From NCBI RefSeq assembly GCF_036492635.1, contig NZ_AP025308.1, positions 124,001 to 188,000 of the forward strand: a stretch of DNA of 64,000 nt, read 5' to 3'. A model generated the notes under the pieces. It was not told the origin of the DNA and ran no database searches. It worked only from the letters and a program-made list of their open reading frames with translations. Made by a program: the position numbers and the translations under genes. Below, piece after piece: positions 7,144-19,100 of the stretch. Positions within the stretch are counted from its first letter, which is position 1. Every line of letters begins with the position of its first letter. The stretch comes from Aureibacter tunicatorum (GTDB taxonomy: Bacteria > Bacteroidota > Bacteroidia > Cytophagales > Cyclobacteriaceae).

Positions 7144-10100
7144 TTATTTCACAATAATAATTTTAACAGTTTCGCTATTTCCATAGCTATCCGAAACTAT
7201 CACATGATAAGCGCCAGCTGGCAAGTGGCTCAAGTTCATCTTGATGTAAGAGTCGCTTGCCTCGCTTCTGTAAAGTTCTGCTCCAGCAACATCTATTACT
7301 CTGATGTTCGCATCCAAGTGCTTGCCAAAGTCGATCGAGAATCTGCCTGCCGATGGATTTGGATAAACCTTAAGCTCGATTTCATCAAACTCACCTAATC
7401 CTGTCTGCAAATCATCTCCATTAACCAAAAGCTTATACACTACGCTTTCGCCATCTTGATCTCTCAATACTACGTCAACTCCGCCTTTGCCTGGTACATA
7501 TTCTACTTCTGTGCCTAATGTTGGGCTAACAAGCTCAACGCCATCCGGCAAATCAATTGAAGTAATCGTTACTGTACCCGCTTCATCTTCAGGCAATGTT
7601 ACATTGATTGTTCTATCTGAATTATCAACGGTTGCTGACTCATCATTAACCTCAATTCCTCCAATGTTGATATCCGAATTTCCTGAATTGTCTTCAGCAT
7701 ATCTAACATTGATAAAATATGTAGCTTGCTCACCCAATTCATTATAGATAGTAAGCTTTCCATCATTTGAATAATCCCAAAGCTGACCAATTCTTGGATG
7801 AGATCTTTCAAATACAACCGAGCTGCCTTTAAATTTGATATCCTCAACTGCAATTGATGATAAGAATTCGCTATCGCTAATCACAACATCGAACGTTCTG
7901 TCTCCATCAAATGTATACGAAACTTGACCGGTCATAGCAACTTCATCTATTTCAAGACCTACAATTGGCCTATTAGAAGCTGTTACTTTATATATGTTCT
8001 CCGTAGATCCATTTTTTACAATAAAGTCAACTGCCCCATTAGAGAAGTCTATATTATTGATATCCGAAGGAGCAATCAGTTCTGCACCTGATGTCAATAA
8101 AATTGACTTGATGGAAACATTGCTCAACTCGACAAAGCTATAAAGCTCTACTTGAATAGTCTTCGCATCTTCATTGATTGTAGCGCTTACTTCATTGTAG
8201 AATTCTACACTTAAGATTCTAGCGTCTTTTGGTGCTTCAATCACTTCCACATTAACTTCAACACTTGTCGCTGCGTGATCTGCTGTCTCCGCTACTTCAA
8301 CTGTCAATGTTGTTGTTCCAACAACAAGACCTGTCAATACATCGTTGTTGATCTCTGCAAGAGTAGCATCACCGAATGTATAAGTAATAGCCCCTGTGCT
8401 TTCTGTCATAACATCCAAAACAACTGTTTTGCCAATTACTACGCTGATCGGATCTGGTGATACCGTCAATGTTGGTAATGGCTTAGCTGTAACTTCAACG
8501 TCAACTTCAACACTTGTCGCTGCGTGATCTGCTGTCTCCGCTACTTCAACTGTCAATGTTGTAGTACCTACCGCAAGACCTGTCAATACTTCGTTAGTGA
8601 TTTCTGCAAGAGTTGCATCACCGAATGTATAAGTGATAGCCCCTGTGCTTTCTGTCATAACATCCAAAACAACTGTTTTGCCAATTACTATGCTGATCGG
8701 ATCTGGTGATACCGTCAATGTTGGTAATGGCTTAGCTGTAACTTCAACGTCAACTTCAACACTTGTCGCTGCGTGATCTGCTGTTTCCGCTATTTCAACT
8801 GTCAATGTTGTAGTACCAACCGCAAGACCTGTCAATACTTCGTTAGTGATTTCTGCAAGAGTTGCATCACCGAATATATAAGTGATAGCCCCTGTGCTTT
8901 CTGTCATAACATCCAAAGCAACTGTTTTACCGATTACAACGCTGATCGGGTCTGGTGATACCGTCAATGTTGGTAATGGCTTAGCTGTAACTTCAACGTT
9001 AACTTCAACACTTGTCGCTGCGTGATCTGCTGTTTCCGCTATTTCAACTGTCAATGTTGTAGTACCAACCGCAAGACCTGTCAATACTTCGTTAGTGATT
9101 TCTGCAAGAGTTGCATCACCGAATGTATAAGTGATAGCCCCTGTGCTTTCAGTTGTAATATCCAAATCAACTGTTTTGCCAATTACAACGCTGATCGGAT
9201 CTGGTGATACCGTCAATGTTGGTAATGGCTTAGCTGTAACTTCAACGTCAACTTCAACACTTGTCGCTGCGTGATCTGCTGTTTCTGCGACTTCAACTGT
9301 CAATGTTGTAGTACCTACCACAAGACCTGTCAATACTTCGTTAGTGATTTCTGCAAGAGTTGCATCATCGAATGTATAAGTAATAGCCCCTGTGCTTTCA
9401 GTTGTAATATCCAAAGCAACTGTTTTACCGATTACAACGCTGATCGGATCTGGTGATACCGTCAATGTTGGTAATGGCTTAGCTGTAACTTCAACGTTAA
9501 CTTCAACACTTGTCGCTGCGTGATCTGCTGTCTCCGCTACTTCAACTGTCAATGTTGTAGTACCTACCGCAAGACCTGTCAATACTTCGTTAGTGATTTC
9601 TGCAAGAGTTGCATCACCGAATGTATAAGTAATAGCCCCTGTGCTTTCAGTTGTAATATCCAAATCAACTGTTTTGCCTAACATAACGCTAATTGGATTT
9701 GGAGATACAGTCAAGACTGGCACTGGCTTAGCGGTAACTGTTACTTCAACTTTAATCTCCATTGCAGCATGTGTTGCTGTCTCTGCTACGCTTGCAACTA
9801 GATTAGTAGTACCTGCAACAACTCCAGTAACATCATTACCTGCTAATGTCGCAATAGATGTATCTTCGATATCCAATATTACTGTCTCACCATTATCCGC
9901 TGTTGCTGTAACTGTGATTATTTCTCCCACTTGAACAACTATTGGATTTGGTGATATTGTTATAGTTGGAATCTCTTTATCTTCTACAGTAATCACAACC
10001 TGAACTTCTGTTGCTGCATGTGTCGCTGTCTCTGCTACACTTGCAACTAGATTAGTAGTGCCTGCAACAACTCCAGTAACATCATTACCTGCTAATGTCG

Positions 10101-13100
10101 CAATAGACATATCTTCGATATCCAATATTACTGTCTCGCCATTATCCGCTGTTGCTGTTATCGTAACTGATTCGCCTGCTTTCACTACAATTGGATCAGG
10201 TGTAACAGTAATAGTTGGTATTTCCTTATCCTCTACAGTAATCACAACATTAACTTCTGTTGCTGCATGTGTCGCTGTCTCTGCTATACTTGCAACTAGA
10301 TTAGTAGTTCCTGCAACAACTCCGGTAACATCATTACCTGCTAATGTCGCGATAGATGTATCTTCGATATCCAAGACTACTGTCTCGCCATTATCCGCGG
10401 TCGCTGTTATTGTAACTGACTCGCCTGCTTTCACTACAATTGGATCAGGTGTAACAGTAATAGTTGGTATTTCCTTATCCTCTACAGTAATCACAACATT
10501 AACTTCTGTTGCTGCATGTGTCGCTGTCTCTGCTATACTTGCAACTAGATTAGTAGTTCCTGCAACAACTCCGGTAACATCATTACCTGCTAATGTCGCG
10601 ATAGATGTATCTTCGATATCCAAGACTACTGTCTCGCCATTATCCGCGGTCGCTGTTATTGTAACTGATTCGCCTGCTTTCACTACAATTGGATCAGGTG
10701 TAACAGTAATAGTTGGAACTTCTTTGTCCTCTACAGTAATCACAACCTGAATTTCTGTTGCTGCATGTGTCGCTGTCTCTGCTACACTTGCAACTAGGTT
10801 AGTAGTTCCTGCAACAACTCCAGTAACATCATTACCTGCTAATGTCGCGATAGATGTATCTTCGATATCCAAGACTACTGTCTCGCCATTATCCGCGGTC
10901 GCTGTTATTGTAACTGATTCGCCTGCTTTCACTACAATTGGATCAGGTGTAACAGTAATAGTTGGAACTTCTTTGTCCTCTACAGTAATCACAACCTGAA
11001 TTTCTGTTGCTGCATGTGTCGCTGTCTCTGCTACACTTGCAACTAAGTTAGTAGTTCCTGCAACAACTCCGGTAACATCATTACCTGCTAATGTCGCGAT
11101 AGATGTATCTTCGATATCCAAGACTACTGTCTCGCCATTATCCGCGATCGCTGTTATTGTAACTGACTCACCTGCTTTCACTACAATTGGATCAGGAGTA
11201 ACAGTAATAGTTGGAACTTCTTTGTCCTCTACAGTAATCACAACCTGAACTTCAGCTGCAATATGTGTTGCTGTTTCTGCTACTCTTGCTACTAAATTAG
11301 TAGTTCCTGCAACAACTCCAGTAACATCATTACCTGCTAATGTCGCGATAGATGTATCTTCGATATCCAAGACTACTGTCTCGCCATTATCCGCGGTCGC
11401 TGTTATTGTAACTGATCCTCCTGCTTTTACTACTATAGGATTTGGAGTAACTGTTATAGTCGGAGTCTGCTTATCTTCAGCCGTAACATTAATTGTATAA
11501 ACCTTATTAATGTCGCCAGTTGCAGTAACTGTCAAAGTCTGGCCATTTGTAAAGTCATATGCATTCCCAACTATCAAAGATGTAGTTGATGAAGGATCAG
11601 CCAAAACAATACTCTCTATTTCTAAATTGCTTAGATCCGAACCTGAAGGCATAATAACATCAATAGTGCTTGTCGCTTGGTCTACAGTTGATGATGTTTG
11701 TCCGATCAAACTAAACGCTGTAACCTCTGGATTTCCTTCCTCCGGCTCTACATTAACTGTTAATGTATAGGTAACCGATTTACCATTGTCAGCCTCTGTA
11801 ATAATTTGAGCTTTGTTATTTCCATCAAGAGTAATAGTATATACACCGCCATTATTTGTCCAGTTAGTAATCGATGGATTTCTATTTGGCTTTTTCCAAA
11901 TAACATTCTCCAAATCAACTGTACCACTGCTCAAATCTGTTCCTGCTGGCAATGTCACCGCAATCTGATCTCCTGCGATAAATGTACTCACACCATTTAC
12001 ATCTGCAGACAAAATCTCTGCAGCATCGGGTTGCTCATGGGTAACAGCTACTCTATATTGTTCTTTATCCCCACATTCAGCAGTAATAACAAAATCAACA
12101 AACCCATCAGAGAAATCATATCTACCTACCCTATTTGGACTCACATCCATTTTATTCATCAATTCGATAGGCAATCCTACAATGATATTTACAGAACTAA
12201 TATCCACAGAGGTTGGTACCTCAACTGCAATATAATTATCCTGTCCTTGAATAGGGTACTGAGTACCTTCAACTTCAAAATAATCAGGATCTGTATCACA
12301 ACTTAGTTCTCTATTAATGATAACTTCATATCTAGTTACAAAATCATCATTTTCAGCCGTAACATAATACACCGCGTTAGATTGTGAAGCGTCAACTTCT
12401 TGACCAACACCCGGCTCTATTTTTACACCTTCCCAAGTAATTTCAGGAGTAAACTTCCCATTAAAATCACTTGATACATTAACAGTAATAGTACCTGCGT
12501 CTTGATCAATTACTTCATCACCAATTTGAACATTTGGTATATTGAAATCTGTAATCTCAGCAACAGTACTCAATTGATCTCTAGTTATTTCAAATTCGAT
12601 TACCTCTTGAGCTCCATTATACAATGTATTTCCAACCCAACATCCTTCTGTTGTAGCCAAAATCTTGTACAATCCAGGTGCGTTTGGTTTTATGAACATC
12701 TTTGGTATTTTAACATTAGTGCTAGCCTCGTTAATATACTCATTGTATGTACCATTTTGATAAATCTCACCGTCACCTTGAAGTAAAGTATAAGTCACCG
12801 TATTTCTAGTAATTAAATCCTGAGATGAAGGGTTCCAATACTCATACAATGGACGTGCTCTACCAGTCAATTCAATGTCATCTAAAGTGCTATAAGTAGC
12901 CTGAATTTGTGGATTAACAAAGTCAATTGTTCTGTCTTTAGGATCCCCGTTTATTATTTCAATACATGTATCAAAATATGAATCACCCAAATCATAATAC
13001 TCTGTCAAATCATCCAAAATCACTTCATTCAATTTAAACCTCAAGCATAACCAATTATTCGTTCGGTCCAAAGTCAAAATCTCAGTTTCAGGATCATATG

Positions 13101-16100
13101 TTACGTATGTTAAATCTTGGTCATCCAATTCAGGAATGTACTGTATTTTGATGTCTTTAAATTGCTCAGGAAGAACTGAAACAACTTCGTAATCAACCTT
13201 TTTAGATGTGCCTACACTATAAACACCTCTATCCATCGGCCATCTAAAAACAACTTCCAACTCGCCCTTAGCAACCTCTACTATTTGAGAAACAGTTTTT
13301 TTCTTGTATTCGTCATTTCCTTCGAAAATATATTCTATAATGAAACTTCCTGGCTTCAAAATAGTAATTCTATTTCCTTCTATTCTCGCTGTTTCTTCAC
13401 CAGGGAAAACCAAATTATATTTTAGTGGCAAACCATCAGGTACGGTCGTAGCTGTTGCATAGAAAGGCGCATCGCCAAATTTCTTAGCTGCAATTGGATC
13501 AGGAATAATTTCGACCTCCTTTTTCTTATTCAAACAGAATGAAGCTGAATTATCATCCGGATTAGTATCAATCAAACTTGAATGTATAGTTGAGTACATG
13601 CAAACTTCTTCGTTCTCAAACTCATCTTTCAAAGTTACTTTAAGAACCATCGTCTCGACTGCGCCAACATTCAACTCATCCATTTTCCATTGATTGTTCA
13701 CTTCATCATAATTACCAACGGAAGGCACTGGATTTTCAACCAATTCCAACCCTTTAGGTAAAGTATAATCAACCTTAACGTTATATGCTTTATTCCCACT
13801 AAGATGTGAAATAGTCAATGTAACATCGAAAATATCACCTATCTGTGGTTTTTGCAGTTCAGAAGCAATCTCAATTTTTAAGTCCCCTTTGTATGCTTCA
13901 GCACCAAAGACCTTAACCTGACTTGACTTCCAACCAGCAGTATACAAACGACCAGCAGCATCAAACGAAGGCTCAAATGGATCAAGAATTACTCTTCTAT
14001 GGTATCTTTCCCCATCATTTCCAGACCAGCATCCACCAATTCTATCAATGTCCTCTTTCTTATCATTTGAATAAAAGTCTACTTGTCCTAATACTACATC
14101 AGCAGCAGCATAGTTCGTTGTTGGCATTTCATTATAAACAACAACTCTATTGTTACCGTATTCGGAAATTGCCAATCTATTCTCTGAGTCAACAGCAACA
14201 CCATATGGCCAAGAGAACTCTCTGCTGCTTATACCCCATCCGTTATCGAAGAAACTTTTTTGGCCTAATACCAAATCTGCAATAGCTCCATTAGATGTCG
14301 GAACTTTATTATATATCAATACCCTCGAGTTACCAGCATCCGCAATAATCATCTTGCCATCTCTAGAAATAGCAACAGATGAAGGGTCATTTAATCCCGT
14401 TCTGCTTACTTCTGATTTATCAGAAGTCATACTTGTTTGTCCAACAACCACATCGGCTGCCGCAAAGTGACTTTCAGGAATTTCATTCCAAATCAACACA
14501 CGGTTATTTCCTCCGTCACAAACGATAAACTTGCCGTCTTGTGTAAAAGCTATACCTTTTGGATCATTAAACACCCTTGCGCCTGTAGGATATTTATCAA
14601 CTTCATAATCCTGTTGCAAACCAAAAGAAGATCTTCCTAATACAATATCAGCATCTTCGACCATAATATATGGATCTTCTCCATTTGCTCTTCTCTGATC
14701 GGCCTTGGCAAAAGCTGCATCAATATTTTTATAAATAATCACACGATTACCTCCTCTATCTGCCACGGCAAACATATTGCCATCAGGAGAGAACGCAACA
14801 TTTCCAGGACCATTAGTATACGTGCCGAAATCTTGAACAGAAGGAATACGATCTTCAGTCCAAGTCTTTTGCCCCAAAATATAATCAGCATCACCCAAAG
14901 AAATATCGTTGTTTTTGATACCTGGTCCAACCTTCCAGATCATTACTCTATTGGCATTTTGAGCAGCAACAGCCACCATACCACGAGTACTTACTTTCAC
15001 TGATGTTGGTATAGGAGTTCTATCTCTAGCTGGCGTAGGTCCATTTGGATAATTATTATTAGAAATACAGAAATCGTCATCGCCTATTACATGAACCGCT
15101 TGCATGAAGTTTACAAACTTATTCGGTTGATTTCTATCTAAAATAACTACAAATAAATCCGTCACAGGATCAGATGGCCCAAAAGTATTATTGGCTGCTC
15201 CGTGAACTGATATTTTAACCAAACCAGGAGCAACAGCAGTCAAAGTGGATCCATTAAGATTAGCAAACTCTTCTCCTTCGATAATTTGATATACTACTGA
15301 CGTATAAGTATATGGAGGTTGCGTGAAGAGATGCGACCTCAAATCAATTTGATCCCCTACATAAATATCATCAGAATTCCTTCTATAAACTGTTATTGTA
15401 TTTTGTCTTCTAAGTGTACACCAGTTTGTATTACCACCTAGATCTACAGAATTTGTCGCAATAAAACATTGATCATCAACAGCATTAATATTTTTAACAT
15501 GGCAATATTCAACTCTAACTTGAGCGCCTCTGTTTGTAAAATCAACTGTTGGATCACCTAAGATTTTTATAGGTTTATCAGAAGTACCATTGGCTGTCAG
15601 CTTATCAAATACTTGATCACGACCACCACCAATTGAAACTATTGCACCAGGGTGAAATACCAGTTCTTTCATTGTATTGCTACCATACAATAATATTGGT
15701 CTTGGGTCATTACCAGGAGTATCAGGCAATGTCAATCTTAAATCACTTGTTTTAAAAGCAACGCGATTATAAGTCAAATCAGCTCCATTAAATCTAGAGT
15801 CATGTTGATATATACTTCCAGGTTGAGGCAACTCGTAAGTGGAAACTGTAATGGTTGAGTTCTTTTGTGTGAAAGTCAACGCATCCAAATCTCCCCAATA
15901 AGGATCAGGCAAATTCCAATAGCCTGTTTCTAACTCACCATCATCCAGATTTAGAGTCTTTTTATTCGGGTTATCTGCTACTTGGAATTCTTGGAACATT
16001 CTCATGTATTGATCTCCAAATGTCAAAACACCTTGATTCAATATTCCTATTTGTCCATAGAACTTACCGCCTAATTTCCAAGCACCTGTTGCTGTTGGAG

Positions 16101-19100
16101 CGTCAAAGAATACTTTTTCATAGAAAATTTCATCCGATTCAAAAATAAGTTCAGCTGGATCGTCAGAAGTATTTTCAGACTTCAAATACAACTTGCCCCA
16201 CTTACCAAATACGTTTTGAGGAATTTTCAAATCACCATAAACCGTAATTGACAAGTTTTCATCTCTTACGGTAAATTCAGGGCGATTAGTCACCTTCATC
16301 ATGTCGATGTTGGCAGCCTCAAAATTCTCAGTAAATACTATAGCTTGCTGTTCTTTAGTAAATGAATTTTCATCAAAAATGATATTATCATTTCTAGACG
16401 GCATTCTTTCATGCTTAACTGTACCGCCTGAAGTTGTTGCCCAGTGAGATAGATCGCTCCATTCACCACCATTACCAACCCAATAATACGTCTTTGGCGT
16501 TCCCTTATCAAGAGTCAATTCTACAGGATCAGAAAGTGGAGAATTTATAGGATCCACTATTGCTTGAACTCTAAAATAATATGTATTCCCAGGGATTAAA
16601 TTCTCTAGAATAATTTCCTCAGTATTCTTATCCGATTCAGCAATTTTTTCATATCTCAATCCTGTGTAATCTGTAGCGAAAATATCAAATCTTATTTCGT
16701 TATCAGTATTATCCTCCCAAGTCAATCTAACTTGCTCCACATTACCTGCTACTGTAAATGCCTGTAGGTTTGTAGGTTTTTCAGGAACATCAACTTGGTT
16801 TTCATCCATGAATACTACACGGTAATCCTCAGCTTCACCTTCTTTAAATATAGTTGAAGGACCACAAGCTTCTACATCATTTAAGGTATAAGGCTCGTCA
16901 TTATATGTATAATTCAAAGAATATGTTACAACTCTTAAATATCTCTTTGAACCATGAGGCAAACCTGCAGGTACTGTGACTTTCGCAGTATATCTTTTCT
17001 TATCTTTCAACAATGCTTTTTCAGCTAGCACCATTTCTCCAGCATCTTCAAAATCGCCATCAGCATTCCAGTCAATAAAAGCTTTAACTCCTATTTCTGT
17101 ATCAATGTCCTGATAATCTTGCTTGATCTTACCATCAACAAAAATCTCCAACTCCAATTCATCAGCAACATTAACCACAGCTTCTTGAGCAGCATCATAA
17201 TGATATGTTCCCTTCCAAGGCGATGAATTATTTAACTGACCAAAAGTAACTTGTGTGATACCTAGTTCATTTCCATACTGAGCTTTAGTCTGACAATATT
17301 TAGGTTCTTGCTCTTCCTCTTCATCATGTTGCAATTTGAACTCGATAGAACCATCAGCCAATTCTTTTATATCATAAACCCTAATACCAGTATCTTCATT
17401 ATTATAATTAGATCTGGAATTAGGAGTCGTATTAGGACCAAATTCAGTCTTCCCTAATATTCCTGGCCAAGTATCAGATGATTGAGTATTTCCATCCTGC
17501 TTACCATCAGCCTCTTCTATATCAACTCCGTCAAAATCAAATCCAGGAGATCCATTTGGAGTATAATTATATCTATTACTAATATCTGCTAATCTTTCCT
17601 GCAAATGCCAAATCAACATGCCTTCAGCAGGAATAAATAGGTCATTATTTTTCTTAACCCTATTCTCTAAAATAAAATAATCTTGACCATACCTAGTATT
17701 AATTTGATAATAATTAGACACATCATCTGTGCTTGGTGGCAAAGTATAAGTCCCATCATCATCTTTATATAATTCTCGAGGAGTAATCCAACCTAATGCA
17801 GCCTTGGTGTAAACACTAAAATCTGTAGGGAAATATTGCCCAGCTACCCATGCTCCACCAGCCATGATATCCCAAACACCTAATGTAAACTTTTCCTTAT
17901 GGTAAATGTCCGGCATACCTAATAAGTGTCCAAACTCATGAACAATATTACCGATACCCACCATAGACTGTTGTTTTTCTCTGTTATCATCCCAATAGAA
18001 TTGCGACTCAGATTGAATACAATAGTCACTATATACCCAAACACGAGTTTTTCTTCCCCAAGGGTCAGGGTTTTTCATCTGTAAACCACCACCTGGTCTC
18101 TTTTCTAAATCATAAACTCTAGGATTTCTATCTTCTCTTTGACCGTTTGTGTTGTAAACAGCAGTAATTTGTCTGTTATTTACATCAACTACAACAATAC
18201 CTTTTTCAGGATTCGAATTGTACTCAATACTATTTCTTCTTGGCCAAACATATTGACCATCACCTTGCTGAGAGGCTCCCGGCCCTGCGTGCATTATAAC
18301 AACACCATCAATAAAACCATCTCCATCACTATCATACTGCGAAGGATTACCTAAGTTACCCGGCAAAGATTTACTAATCGCCTCATGCACAAGGTCCATA
18401 GTTGGACCTTCTCCATTTTGGTCTCCATACGCTGTATGTGTTTGACTAGCTCTTACAGGACTGTATGAAGCAAAATTAAATCGTAAATTCAATTGGCCAT
18501 AAGAGGCATTTCTATAATAATCCTTAACTGTCATATATCCATCACCGGGATTATCCGCTGGAATATATGAGTTTCCATTAAACAGTGTTTCAAAAGCTCT
18601 ATACGGATCTCCTCCTCCAAGTGGATTATTACCATCACCTTGAGTAATGTCATAATTAACACTCATGGTTCGGCCATCGTGTTGGTTACTACCAAAAGTA
18701 TAGTTACTGAAGCCAACCATAAAAACAGGAATCGTCAAATTACCTTTAGAAGGCACTGAAGCATTAGTTGTTCTTAAAGGATCTCCAATTTTCTCTTGCT
18801 CTGTTTCATTTTCCTTAGCTGTATCTTCAGGTCTTGGATCTGGCTCCAAATTTTTAGCTATTCCCATCGGAGGAATACCTGTTCCATAAAGTTGCCCTGA
18901 AGGGACTAATCTTCCGCCACTTTTTGCAGCGTACTCAAGCTCTCCGTTGTTCCATATCAAAGAATATCCGTCAGCATCTTTTAAAAACAACTGACCATAC
19001 TCTCTCAACACCATCAAGCTTACCTTGGCTCCACTATTTAGAGGAACCTCTACGACTCCTCCATAGTGAGCGCAATGCTCGCTATGTTCATCAGCTTTGG

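Noticed and set aside
8275-9456. Five cysteine-rich 61-residue frames on the plus strand, one per repeat
   Set aside because: They are antisense readings of the subfamily B Ig-like repeats, recurring with the 249-bp period; no starts, promoters or independent conservation support them.
10058-10750. A 230-residue Ser/Thr/Val-rich frame on the plus strand
   Set aside because: It is a shadow of the subfamily A repeats of the giant gene, produced by repeat composition.
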